From NCBI RefSeq assembly GCF_000346465.2, contig NC_034009.1, positions 8,589,251-8,653,250 on the forward strand: DNA of 64,000 nt, in the 5' to 3' direction. The position numbers and the translations under genes are program-made. This document shows, one piece after another, positions 45,690 to 57,030 of the stretch. Every line of letters begins with the position of its first letter. Positions within the stretch are counted from its first letter, which is position 1. This DNA is from Prunus persica (lineage: Eukaryota; Streptophyta; Magnoliopsida; Rosales; Rosaceae). Under the pieces are notes generated by a model. The model was not told the DNA's origin and did no database searches. It saw only the letters and a list, made by a program, of their open reading frames with translations.

Positions 45690-46900
45690 TGGGTCAAGAT
45701 AAGGAAAAGGTGGAGCCTAGGTTGGTTGGTTAATTGACACTTTGTGCATACCGGGGAGGTCAGGGTAAACATGCCTTAAAGATAAGAGTTCAAGGTACTA
45801 AATTGAAATTAACCTTTTGTTTTTAATATGAAATTTCAAGCTCAACAAAAAAATGTTAAACTTTTTTCAAGTCCAAATAGGTTTCCCTTGTTTGTCTTGG
45901 TTTTGTTTTGCCTTTCCTCCACCCATCACATGCGGATGCGTCTCAAGATCGGATCTCCACTACTATCCTTTTTGCCTTTTTTTTTTTTTAATATTTAAAA
46001 AAAATAGCCAAATTCTGTCGTCACCGGCTTCATTCCCCACAGTAATGGCTTTTCTTTGTAAGTGAGATGTTTATTTCAGTTTGTGAATAGGGGGTTGCCC
46101 TTTTTTTGGTTAGTCGCAGAGACTCTTTGGGTTTTTCTATGTAGTTTTCACCTCTCCTTTGTGTAAGAGTGTTTCGCCTATTTTTTTGTGAGAGCTTTCC
46201 ACTTTTCTTTTATGAGAGTTTTATTTGTGTTGTTTTCTGACTTGGTTTTTTCAAGCTTTATCTCTTTTTTATTGTTCTAAGTTTGCAATCTTAATTGAGA
46301 TGCCTTTGTCAGAATTTTTTCTGTCATGCGTGATCATTAGTGAAGACGCACTAGATTGTCTTAATTTTGATATTAGATTTATACGTTATTATAATGGCCC
46401 TTTGTGGTTTGTTTGTATTTGCTCTGTGTGGCTAGTGGCTTTCTTTGGGTGAATTATAAATGCAATACCATAATTTCTCAAAAAAGAAAGAAAATAGGAT
46501 GAGCTTAGCACTTACATTCTCCAAAACAAACATACATAAAAATAGTGGTAAAATTCAAACCTAATGTAACAACTCCCACAAATAGCATGCCAACATCTCT
46601 TTTTATAACTAAAATCTATAAATTCTCTTATTAGAAAATTAAGACAACTCTTGCAATTTACTCAAGAAAAATCCCTAGTACATTCAACCGCACCAAAAAG
46701 TCTCTTTTTTTTTTTCTCTTTTTTTTGGTCAAACACAACTCTCTACAACTGCGCATACAAATGGTCATCAATAATTTTAGAAGTTAATCGAGTAAACAAC
46801 TCACCAACTTCATATTTAATCAAGATTGGATGATCATTGAATTGGGAATTTATCTTATAAAACTCATTTATTTGCAGCTGCACCTCCTTGCTCATGATGT
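45690..46900. other. Unidentified insert within MATH relic I
   Basis: Replaces exons 2-3 and part of exon 4. It holds T-rich tracts and plus-strand frames of 60-75 residues rich in F, L and C with no recognised domain. No terminal repeats or target duplication found. From about 46900 to 47103 the sequence again matches MATH6 intron 1. Confidence 0.45.
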
Positions 46901-47146
46901 ACATATAGACATGCATGCGTGCATTAGAGTGCATCTATCCTTAGTTCCCTTCCTTGCATCCATGTTTTGAATTTCTCTCCTTGTAAATTACATTAATTTA
47001 GAATAATTCATAACTTCGTTTTAAGGCTTGACTAGTTTCTTCAACACAAGTCGAACACAATTGCAAAGGTCGACAGAGACAAAAAGAAATATAATTTACG
47101 TACCATCATGTTGGCCAAACTTAAGACTAGCCATGGCCAAAACTTC

Positions 47147-47336
47147 GAGTCCGGTTTACCTGTTACCAAAGTTCCTGTGTCCCCTTGTTTTCCTGCTAAT
47201 TTCGTGACATGTGGCAAGTTACTTAACACCACTTAACTCTGTTAACTCTTTTTGCTTCTTTTTACTGTTTATTTTTTTTGCTTTTTCTCCCTGTTCTGCC
47301 CCTTTCTCTCTTCTCTAGTTCCCTCTCCCCCTCTCT
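47147..47336. repeat. Left terminal inverted repeat of the Mutator-like element
   Basis: Starts GAGTCCGGTTTACC. Matches the complement of 51004-51192 with scattered changes and small indels, including the block TTTTTCTCCCTGTTCTGCCC. Confidence 0.93.
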
Positions 47337-47609
47337 CCTTCGTCTCCCCTCCTCCGCTTCCTTTTTTGTTCTCTTTTCCAGTTCTCCACCACCACGTTTT
47401 TTCTCTCTCTCTCTCTCTTTTTTTTTTGTTTTTGGTTTTGCTTTGTTTTTCTTTTTCTCTCCTCTCCTTTTTTATTTCTTTTCTTACTTTCTCCTTCACC
47501 CCCTTTTTCCCTACTTTATTTTCTGAGTTCCTCTCTCCACAAACTCACAAAGGTTTATATTTGGGACTAATTAAATGGGTTGGATTGGGTGATGTTGGGT
47601 TATCTAAAT

Positions 47610-50584
47610 TGTAATAACCCAAAACAAAATATCCTAAAATTAGTATTAATTTATTCTAGCGGAAAGACGACTTTGTCCTCACCTCTTTTAAGAGGGGGAA
47701 AAGTTGACTTTTTGACCGAGAAGGAATTTGGCAATTCCACCTACGCCGTTGCGCAGAGCTCGACGATACGAGTTCGTAGACAAGTGGCACGCCCAATTTC
47801 GAATTGTAACTAACGAGAAAAGGTCTACAAGCGAAAAGGACGTAAAAGGAATTTTAAATTTCTTATTGCTACAGTACCGCTACAGTACCCGAACTTTTTT
47901 TTATATATTTCTCTCCTCTCCCTCGTCAGATTGCTCTCTCTCTCTCTTCTCTCTCTCCTTTGGCCGTGCGACCCTTCGCCTTCTCGGCGACGGCCCGGCC
48001 ACCACAGGCCGAGCTGATCTCCGCCGTGGGTACCATCGGGTCCGCCTCCCTCTCGCCGTCAAAACCTGACCGACCTCCACCCTTGGGCCGCTCGGAGTTG
48101 ATCGGAACACCATGTTTTCCGACGGAGGTTCGTCCGAAATCACCCGAACTTCCAGCTCGATTTTCTCCTTCAATTTTCCACCAAATCGGTCGAGTAAGGT
48201 ATGGTTTCTCAGCTATTTTTCACGTTCTAGCTGATGGATGTATGGGTTTAAATCGATTTTAGTCCTAAAGCGATCAATTTTCGACTTGAAATCTGGCCGA
48301 AACTTCGGCCGCCTAAAACTACTGTTTCGGGTCAGTTTTTGGGGTTGTCCAAGAACAAAAGTGACTCCAAATGGGGTGTTTTACCTAGGATAGGAATTTG
48401 GAGTCTTGGTTCCGAGATTTTTCGACCACCCGAAATCGCTTAAGACACCCAAATCTGACCGCGCGTGCTGGGACGCGTGGGCGAGGGTAGTGAAGGAATT
48501 CTGTGCAGTTTTGTGACCCTCGTACCATCACGAGCACGTAGGATTTCGCGGATCTCAATTCGGAGTCCGTTTGAGCCCCGAACGGATTTTTCATAATATG
48601 CGATTCCCGGGTACAGTGTCGTCTAGCCGTTGGATCGCACCCCATTTCAGATATGTTGTTCTATATTGTTTCAGGATCGTGTAGGATTCAACGGATTGCG
48701 AATCGGAGTCCCGGATACTCCGAAATCGCGAACCCTGGGGCTAGGGTTTGAAATTTAAGCGATAACTCGATTTTGGCTAATCCAACCGTCCATTTCGGAC
48801 CAAACTCGCAGGACATGGGTTTTACACAGTGAGGAACCTCTAGAGAATCCCAGATCGGCCATCGGAGATCGTGGACCCCACGGGGTTCCGGATCGGCCGG
48901 TCTAACAGTTTATCGCTTTGTAAGGTTTCCAGTCTTTTAAGGCCATTCTAATTATCTGAAATGTTACAGTGGGCATAGAGTTGACTTTACAATGAGAGCA
49001 CGCATTGCTAGGAGCCGGGGGTCAGGGTATTTAATTTAATGCTTTTATTGAGCAGTTTAGTAATTGAATATTCATGGTTAAACAGGCATCAGAGGCCAAA
49101 CTGAACCACAAGAGGGACCTTCAAGAGGTCCAGCTAGCTCGGACCAGCAGTGAGTGGACCTTTCTTTGTTTTCTATGATTTTCTGAATCAGTTTTATTCA
49201 GTGTGATTTATTCCTATGAATTTAAAGATTCCTTCTATACATTGCTTAGCTGATTTTGCTAAAGTTATTTGGACAGCAGACTTTGAGATTTATGATTCAG
49301 AAATATCTAGCTCAGATTTTATCAGAATACAGAGGATGTCAGATTTTATCCAAGATAATTATTTTAGACCACCATGAATTATAGAAAGCAGAGTTTGAGG
49401 TTTCTATCAGATAAAAAGGGCAGCACAGTTATAGATTGAATAAAGATTCAGTTATTCATCAGATCTTTCAGAAATATTATGATATTTATATTTGATATTT
49501 TCTCAGCAGTTTATATTTTCTTAAACCACTGTGGGTACCCGGTTACAGAAACAGGTTGCCGTCAAATAAGACGATGTCTACGGACATCCAAATTGCCTTC
49601 AGTTTATGTTGCCTTCGGATATGATGATGTCTACAGACATCCAGTTTACTTTCAGTTACGTCAGTACACTCGACATTTGCCTCACGAGTTTTGGGGACGC
49701 CCGAACCGTGAGTGCCAGGATTGCGGATCAGGCTGACTATGGTCTCCTGAATCCTGCCAGTTTGCGGCTCGGATACACTATGTGTCGCCGAGACCTGCCA
49801 GAGGAATTGACGAAGTTACAGAGGAATTAACGGATACCAGGAATTGACGGAAATTACAAAGGTACACCCAGTTGGTAACTTTAGAGGAATGTCAGTGCAA
49901 TTATGCAGATATTGATTTCAGTGATTTTACTTGAGTTTCTTAATATCGAGCAGTAACGGTATGCATATATTGATTTCAGTGATTTTACTTGAGTTTCTTA
50001 ATATCGAGCAGTAACGGTATATATATGTTTACCTAAATGATTTGGACTTATCATAATTCAAGTGCAGTTTAATTATTCAGTTGTATGATTATCATTATTT
50101 TTACAGTGGGGGTTATTATGTTCATATACTGTTTTCTAGAACTTTATTTTGGTCCACTCACACTTTGAAATGTTTTGCGCCCCCCCAGGCAGTCGAGTGT
50201 GCAGGAATCCACCACCAGGCCATCTCCTAGCTCCCACGCTACAAAATGTAGGTTCAGTTGTAAAATACTTAAAGTCTTGTAAATAATTAGTAACTGCTCT
50301 GATATCTGGTTGGATTAGATAACCAGAACTGGTGAATATTTTAGTTACCCTATTCTGGCAGTTGGTGTGGATTTATCAGTTTGTTTGACAGGTGGAAAAA
50401 ATTTGGGCTTGCTCAAATTACAGGGGAGACTCTGCCGAATTTTCGGCAAGAGTCTAAGAAAAGTTTTAACCGTAGTTATTAGCAGGAAGGGTAAAGAGGT
50501 CTTTGTGCCCGACATTTGCCAGGTGTCGGACACGCACAGGGCTTGGCTCGAATTCCAAAGCGGAAATTGGGTCGGGTCCTGTCA
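47610..50584. mobile_element. Solo LTR (2975 bp), nested in the Mutator-like element
   Basis: Runs from TGTAATAACCC to GGTCCTGTCA and is flanked by a perfect 5-bp duplication TAAAT (47605-47609 and 50585-50589). It has no primer site, polypurine tract, second LTR or polymerase domain, so it is best read as a solo LTR left after recombination between LTRs. The 47.7-48.9 kb part is GC-richer than its surroundings. Its long, GC-rich character and CCTGTCA end resemble LTRs of large Ty3/gypsy (Del/Tekay-like) elements; that family call is inference. Confidence 0.85.
49903..50018. repeat. 58-bp tandem duplication inside the solo LTR
   Basis: Two copies in direct succession (49903-49960 and 49961-50018) differing at one or two positions; each starts ATGCA and ends GAGCAGTAACGGT. 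Confidence 0.9.
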
Positions 50585-51003
50585 TAAATTGGTTATGGAG
50601 GGTGCAACAATGTCTTGCTCTTATTTTGTCCTATTGGTTGTGGAGGGTGCAATAATATGATATGTATATCATGCCTGCAAATCTGCTTCTATTGACTCCA
50701 AAGATAGACGGTTTCGAGGCCATTTACATATACCAGTGCCCCATTCTCTATCACACTCAGGCAAAACTGATCCTCTTTCTATTATTTCCCCTACTCCAGC
50801 AATTACCTGTTTGATAATCACTCCCTTGAAATCTTGTGCATTTATAGCCTGATATATACTCGTGAGGACGTTCCCTCTTATGGCCACCCTCGTGATTGCT
50901 ATACTATGGTATTCATTCTCTTCATGCATGAGTTGTAATTATATCTTTTGGGTTTGTTTTTCGTTCACAGTTCCAAGGAATTTCAGATTGCTGGAAGAGC
51001 TCG
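50585..51003 (-). other. Interior of the Mutator-like element; possible captured gene fragment
   Basis: An 86-residue minus-strand frame (50929-50669) with mixed, non-repetitive composition (for example GNVLTSIYQAINAQDFKG) reads more like real protein than the noise elsewhere. On the plus strand TTCACAG at 50965-50971 resembles a splice acceptor. Mutator-like elements often carry host gene pieces (Pack-MULEs). I do not recognise the family. Confidence 0.3.
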
Positions 51004-51192
51004 AGGGGGGGGAGAGGGGGAAGAAGAGAGAAAGGGGCAGAACAGGGAGAAAAAGCCAACAAAAAAAAAACAGTAAAAAGAAGCAAAAAGACTTAAACAG
51101 AGTTAAGTGGTGTTAAGTGGCTTGCCACATGTCACGAAATTAGCAGGGAAACTGGGGGGCACAGCAACTTTGGTAACAGGTAAACCGGACTC
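51004..51192. repeat. Right terminal inverted repeat of the Mutator-like element
   Basis: Complement of the left TIR; ends GGTAAACCGGACTC just before the CAAAACTTC target duplication. Confidence 0.93.
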
Positions 51193-51201
51193 CAAAACTT
51201 C

Positions 51202-51472
51202 CTTCTGTCGATACTACAAGTTGATGCCAAAAAATTGATAAAGGATGCGTCGTCGACCAGTTCCTCCTGAGTTGAGTCGGTGAAGAAAAGGGTTTCAGCG
51301 ATGATTAGAAAGAAAGTGATGGAGGGTGGCCGTAAGTTATATTATATTGGAGATCGACCGAGTACACTTGTTTCCCGGTAGGAAGTTTACATATACACAA
51401 ACATATTCAAGATTCCTCGTATGATAATATCTGAGACTCCTTAACTAACTTAAATTAAATGATAATATCTGA

Positions 51473-51553
<81 letters not shown>

Positions 51554-52401
51554 TTTGCTCTGATTTTACTTCTATGAAAATTCTCTCTTCAACCTCCAAC
51601 GAGACCACACAATCCTTGCTCAAAAATATACAATAAGGTTTCATTAGAGAGGCACCCAAGATATGGAAAATGCTGGGACTTTTTTTTATTTTTAATATTA
51701 ATTATTGGAAGATGAATAAATTCTGTTGAAATTTTAATTTTGAATACGGCAAATGTGGGCTTTTCTTCCCAACAAAAAGGAAATAGTTTTGGTGCAAGGC
51801 AAGAAAATATGAGTTTTGTGATTTTTTTTTTCTGTTATTTTAAATCATATATTTTGTTATTTCTAGAAATTGGTATTGCAGCAGGGACGTTATTTTTTGT
51901 TTGCATATTTATCATTTGTGATTTTGTCAATGTTTTCATCCTTCTTTTTTCATACCTAGAATATCAAAAACGTGCATACTGTTTTCGTTCTCTAAAACTT
52001 AACTTGGATCTTAAATTACAAATTCATTTTTGGGTTTTTATTTCACGAAAATATTTTTCAGAAATGAGTTCAAGAAATGTTACCAAATGGGTCCTAACTT
52101 CATTGAAAACATAAACCGCTTGTTTAGGAGTGAAGTAGCAACTCTCCTTTCGACTCAATTAGCAAAGCTAAAAAAGAAAGCAGAAAAATGACAAAATTCT
52201 CATTTGCAAGTATAGATACTAAAAATTAAGAATAAAAAAAAAAGTTTTCAACCACACACTAGAAAAAAATTTCAAATGAGGATCGTTATATCATGTTCTA
52301 TTGCCAATATTGAATATTTCTGGAGAAACATTTATGTTAACGGTAACACCAGGTGACACAAGATGTGTGTTATGAATATTTTTACGACAAGCTTTAGCTG
52401 G
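51202..52401. other. Former promoter side of MATH relic I and 3' flank of MATH6
   Basis: 51202-51420 matches the region upstream of MATH6 (55080-55300; CGTCGACCAGTTCCTCC, GGAGATCGA), so it is the promoter of relic I, displaced 4 kb from its start codon by the Mutator-like element. 51730-52400 matches 58350-59250 and is a shared 3' flank. The 124-residue plus-strand frame (51740-52114) falls in that flank and has no domain. Confidence 0.6.
51474..51551. repeat. Compound (CT)n(TA)n microsatellite
   Basis: About 22 CT units followed by about 16 TA units. Confidence 0.95.
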
Positions 52402-55070
52402 CTATAATGCTTTAGCAATTCCATGGACAGTGACCTCCGCCTCAATTAAGCAAGTATCCTTCAGCAAATAACCCTTGTCTAACCGATTGAAATTGCCCAA
52501 TGTAATGAAATTAGACCAACCAATACCCAAAGCTGAGGACCATTGAATACCTGCAAGCACACAAAAAAGAAAAAACGAAAGAAAAAAAAAAGACTAATCA
52601 AGGATTGAAAAAAAAATTTGAAAGAAGAGGAGAAAAGAAACAAATAAGTAAAAGAAGAAATATAAATTAGGCAGCATTACCTTTACCATAAAAATGCTTG
52701 GCATTCAATTGATCTACGATGCGCAGAGTGAACTCTGTAAGTATTTGGGAGCCAGGAGATAGCTTTTCTGGATTAGCACATTTTAAGTAAATAGAAACAT
52801 GAGTACCCTTTCCGTTGTCAGCTCCCTTGGGATAGAGCTTTATCTTCCTGCAACCACCAACAAATTTATTAATGATTAAAAAAAAGAAGGAACTAAACAA
52901 CAAGTTTAGATTAATTACAAGGCTTAATTAATATCATCAGAGATACCTACCATGTCTGTCCTCCAGCATTGAACGGTTGTGATTCCAAGCATTCGGTTTT
53001 TGACTTTGAAAATTTCTCAATCTTCCAAACATACTTGTTCGTAGAAGCACTGTTGATCCCTGATAGGCACTCTGCCTTGCCTGCTCTTCTTTCTTTACAA
53101 ACAAAGACCTCGGCTCCAAACACACACTTGTCATCAACGAGATAGCCATTGGAAGCATCAGCAAATGCTTTCAGAGGGATAACTCTATCGAAACCCATTT
53201 CGAGCATCGCCCGGTGCAAGCAAATCTTGTTTAGATTAGCATCTGAAAAGCAAACAAAATTAGAAGATCATGAGCAATGCATAGTGATAGATAGATAGAT
53301 ATATAATGTATGCATACCTTGAAGAACCAAGTATTTTCCCGTATTCTGATCAAGCAAAAACAATCTAAAATCAGCAGAGACTTCCCAACGAGTCTCAAGT
53401 GAATTTGCTCCAGCCATTTTTAAGTAGACAGAGATGTGGTCTTCCACATTCTTCTTCTTGTTTCCATTTGGGTAGAACACCAGTTTCCTTCAGTGAGCAA
53501 ACATAAAAACAATATTAATAAAGAAGAAAATAATATACCAAAGCGATGAAACGAAATAAAATAACTTAAGAAAAACGATTATTTACCATTTGTATCCTCC
53601 AGCGTCAAACTTCCCTGACTCAAAGCTACCCTCTGATGTTGAATGCTTCTTCAGCAACGAAAACGCCTCTATTTTTAGAGTGTAATGAGTTGGCGGTGAA
53701 TCTGAAAATGGTCTTGAAACCCCTACAATGCAACATTAAATATTAATTAATTAATGGCAACAACACTAGGTGTATATAAGAGCATCTCTAAAGGAGATGT
53801 CACATACAAAATGTTAAATTTGAATTTGATAGCTTATGTGGCAATTTTGACACTTACCGAAAAAAAAATATTAACTCCACCCGTATTGCCAAATATTTTA
53901 TTATTTTATTATATTTTTAAAAGCATGGTACATATGATGCATAAAGTTTTTAAAGTGTGTAAATGATAGTGGGGTCTATGGCTGAAAATATATTAAAATA
54001 ATAATATTTGACACCATCTAGCTTTTTGATATATTATTTTTGACATATCTGTCTCAAGTCTTCAAATCCATGTAGAATTTAACTACTCGGTTAGAGTAAC
54101 TTTAACCTTTATTTTTATCAGTTTATGTCCACGTAACAATTTGGCATATCTGCTGGAGCAGCCTTGATCACTTGGACCCTTGTAGTCCAAGAGATTTGTG
54201 GTCACTCACCGTTGGCTGTAAATTTAACGGTTCACTCACTCTTGCACTCATTTTAAAAAAAAATTTGAACCATTAGATTAATATCTAACGGTGGATGACC
54301 ACAATCTCTTGGACTCCTGTGGTCCAAGAGATCGGGACTGTCTGCTGGAGATGCTCTAAGGAACTTTTCAATACAAACCCAATTCCGGATGAAAATGTTA
54401 GGTAAACCCACCTATTTGAATTGATGACAGCCCAATTTGCATTTTCTACTTATTTTTCTTAACTATTTTGCCCTTGAAGGTAAATAATGAAACAAATTAA
54501 GGGCTCGTTTGGGACTGCTTATTCAGGAAGCACTTCATACTCACAAATCGTATCCCTCCTTGTTAGGTAGACTAACTCGACACTCAAACCTATTCGGTAG
54601 ATAGTTAACATAAACCTTTTTTACCTATGTACATAATAGAAAGAAAAAAAAGAAAAAAAAAAGAAACATAAACTGCCCCTACATACAAGGTAAATAAATA
54701 AATAAAAGGTATATGTTTACATGTACGTGTACAAGCATTTTTCCCTATGAATGCTTGTAGTTTTTTGGGTTAAGATTTAATTTTTTATATATAAAATAAC
54801 AGGCACCCAAAATAATATATACATGTACGTGTCCATGTCTTTATATCTAAGTTTGAATTTCTCTCTCGTAAATTATATTAATTTAGACTGTAACTTATAT
54901 TGAACAAAAAAACAAAACAAGCATATATATATATATATATATATAGAACTTCGTTTTAAGGCTTGACTTGTTTCTTCAACACAAGTTGAACACAATTGCA
55001 AAGTTCGATTGAGACAAAAAGAAGTGTTAATTTACGTACCATCATGTTGGCCAAACATCAGACTAGCCAT
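52402..55070 (-). CDS. MATH6: two-MATH-domain (TRAF-like) protein
   Basis: Six exons: 55070-55040, 53722-53587, 53487-53318, 53242-52951, 52847-52681 and 52550-52402. All junctions are GT-AG with continuous frame; 314 aa, starting [11 protein letters not shown] and ending [10 protein letters not shown]. The exon 3 acceptor is AAG where other copies have CAG. Exon 2 is six bases longer than usual. MATH domain 1 covers about residues 13-163 ([31 protein letters not shown]) and domain 2 about 183-312 ([23 protein letters not shown]). Intron 1 is 1317 bases and carries a MITE. Relics I and L and MATH7 are its nearest relatives by eye. Confidence 0.88.
54159..54340. mobile_element. MITE with 10-bp target duplication in MATH6 intron 1
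   Basis: 182 bases flanked by a perfect direct repeat TCTGCTGGAG (54149-54158 and 54341-54350). The ends are inverted repeats of about 70 bases: CAG(T)CC-GATC-CTTGGACC, then GTCCAAGAGATT-GTGGTCA and CACCGTT. A 9-11-bp duplication points to a Mutator-type MITE. A partial relative lies at 29106-29220. Confidence 0.9.
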
Positions 55071-55639
55071 GGCAATTAAATTCACCACCAAACTTCCTTC
55101 TGTAGATACTACAGGTACGTTGATGCCTAAAAATTTATAAAGGGTGTGCGTGCGCGTCGACCAGTTCCTCCCGAGTGAGTGTCTTGACTTGAGTCAAAGA
55201 AGAAAAAGGTTTCAGGCGATGATTAGAAACAAAGTTTTGGAGGGTGTCCTATTTATATTGGAGATCGAGAGTAGACTTCTTTTCCGATAGGAAGAGGAAT
55301 TAATACTACCATTCTTTCACATATATACACACACATATTCATGATGCCTTATATTATCCGAGAGTCCTTTACCAACTTAAATTAAATGACAAAGGTTGAG
55401 CCTTATTGGGTCTTGTCATATAATTTTTTTTTTTTTTAAAGTAATACATGATAATTACAAGTTTCTTAATAGAGAAAAAAAACATAGTGACATGAAATAT
55501 TATCAAGTTGTTTTTTGAAAGAATTAATATATAGTGACATGAAAGAGTACAAGTCCTACTCCAATTTATTGTTTTACAAACGTAAGTATTTTGTTGAACC
55601 ATATTGATCTTATGTCATGCTTGCCATGAAGTTAACTGG
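55071..55639. other. Promoter side of MATH6 and spacer
   Basis: The first ~230 bases are the conserved upstream region shared with relic I. CCTATTTATATTGG near 55247-55260 could be part of the core promoter on the minus strand (AATATAAATAGG). The rest is AT-rich with no gene. Confidence 0.45.
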
Positions 55640-55745
55640 ATGCGAATTGGAGAGAAAGGTGACTATCCTTTCCCTATCCTTTTCCATTGCGATGGAGCTG
55701 TCTCTTCTTGAAACAATAAACCATGAAGAGTAAGAACATTTTCAG
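55640..55745 (-). pseudogene. MATH exon 5 fragment
   Basis: The minus strand shows the start of a MATH exon 5 (equivalent of KIxIYPKG...GKGSHLSL) with the preceding intron 4 sequence. It resembles MATH5 (ACATGAAGAATAAGAAC-type intron) but carries several changes, and the exon stops after about 70 bases. Confidence 0.7.
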
Positions 55746-55904
55746 ATTAATTCATAAGTAATGCGGAAGATTTTTCGTCGTAAGAACAGTTTTGAAGAAA
55801 AACAAAAGGCAAACATTGCTAAACGAATCGCTCAAAATTTGAGCCTAATCAACATCTTTTTATACACTAAATCTCGTCCAAAACATAAGACATGAACACG
55901 ATGA

Positions 55905-57030
55905 CTATAGTGCTTTGGCATTGGCAACTCCATGGACAGTGACTTTGGCCTCTATTAAGCAAGTATCCTTCATCAAAACCCCTTGCCTTCCTCACTGAAA
56001 GTGTCCAGTGAAATGGAAGTAGGCGGCCAACCCCAATTCAGGCTCGATGCACTGAACCACAGCTATTACCTACACACACACATAAACCTTACCTTCATCA
56101 CATTTATGGCTGGAGTGAATTTGATGCACAATGGACAGGGAAAACTCTTCAAATATTTTGGAACCCGGAGGTATTTCCCGATCGTCCAATACGTACCAAG
56201 AAAATAGAAGTATGAGTACCCTTTCCATCATCAGCGACCCTTAGGATAGAGCTTTATCTTCCTGCAACAACCAACAAATTAAAAACAAGAGTACATTTTT
56301 AGAATTACCTGCAAGTTTAATCTTCAAGAGTCAAGATTCCAGTCACGTTTTACAATTGCAAGCTTAAGACGTACCACATCAGAATTTCAGGCAAAAGGTA
56401 TGCATTTCAAATTGCATACCTTCCCAAATCACAAAATATCTTCATTTGTAGTTCTGTTAGGGGAAAATTATCATTAACTAATAAAGGTAATTATTTTCGT
56501 TTTCATGCAGGTAAAAAGATATTTCAGTGTGCATCAAAATTGAAAGCACCCCCTTAAAGAAGTATATTAATAAGAAAATCAATCAGAGTTTACTCTTTCA
56601 GAGTTTACTCTTTCAGAGTTTTAGTCTCTTAGGTCAGCATGTTGTTGTGCCTTTCTGTCACTGTCTTTCTTTTATACAGGGTTTTGGTTTGGTCTCCCTT
56701 GCTGTTCTTATATTTCTTTATGTTTCTTATTAATAAAATTATGATCAAGGAGACGGGCGGGGGCTCCCGGAATGTGTTGGTCCCCTTTTCGAGGGTGGTG
56801 GATGTTTGTGCATCCGATGACCGATACTAAGGAGCTAATCTCGCCTAATCTATTGTTCTATAAATTTAAAAAAAAAAAATTTATATATATATATATACCA
56901 TTTCTGATACCCAGCAGCGAATGGTTCTGAACTAACTTTGAAAAGTTCTCAATCTTCCAAACATGTTTGTGCATAACGGCATTCTTGATCATTGATATAG
57001 ACTCTCCTTTGTCAGTTCTTCTTTCTTAAT
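55905..57030 (-). pseudogene. MATH relic K (exons 6, 5 and part of 4)
   Basis: Exon 4 tail (about 57030-56902, ending ATG|GT), exon 5 (about 56262-56105) and exon 6 (about 56066-55915) are in gene order on the minus strand. Exon 4 lost bases in the WKIENFSKL block, exon 5 has TAAG in place of the CCCAAG codons after LY, and exon 6 is frame-shifted. About 600 bases of unrelated DNA, including plus-strand frames without domains, separate exons 4 and 5. Exons 1-3 are missing. Confidence 0.82.

Larger units (their letters stand above)
44973..47134 (-). pseudogene. MATH relic I (exons 1, part of 4, 5 and 6)
   Basis: Exon 1 (47134-47104) is intact, MASLKFGQHDG. Exons 2, 3 and the first part of exon 4 are replaced by about 1.2 kb of unrelated DNA (about 45690-46900). 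The exon 4 tail (about 45690-45594, [14 protein letters not shown]) and exon 5 (45488-45340) remain, but exon 5 lost bases before the FTLR block and shifts frame. Exon 6 (about 45130-44975) has inserted bases in the KDTC block. A Mutator-like element lies 12 bases upstream of its start codon and copia-2 lies in its 3' flank. Confidence 0.88.
47147..51192. mobile_element. Mutator-like element (non-autonomous), 4.05 kb, with nested solo LTR
   Basis: Terminal inverted repeats of about 190 bases (47147-47336 and 51004-51192) begin GAGTCCGGTTTACCTGTTACC on both ends. They are flanked by a perfect 9-bp target duplication CAAAACTTC (47138-47146 and 51193-51201). Long TIRs with a 9-bp duplication are the hallmark of Mutator-like elements. 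No transposase frame is present. Most of the interior is a separate 3-kb LTR insertion; the element alone would be about 1.07 kb. The paralogous region upstream of MATH6 (55070-55110) shows the uninterrupted ancestral sequence ACTTCCTTCTGT. Confidence 0.95.

Noticed and set aside
47252..47614. 120-residue F/S/P-rich frame and its antisense K/E-rich frame
   Set aside because: Lies in the CT-rich part of the Mutator-like TIR; composition artefact.
47728..48262. GC-rich frames of about 90-113 residues
   Set aside because: Inside the solo LTR; overlapping frames on both strands with no domain. GC content alone explains the lack of stops.
51740..52114. 124-residue plus-strand frame with hydrophobic stretches
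   Set aside because: Falls in a duplicated 3' flank; the copy at 58.3-58.9 kb does not conserve the frame.
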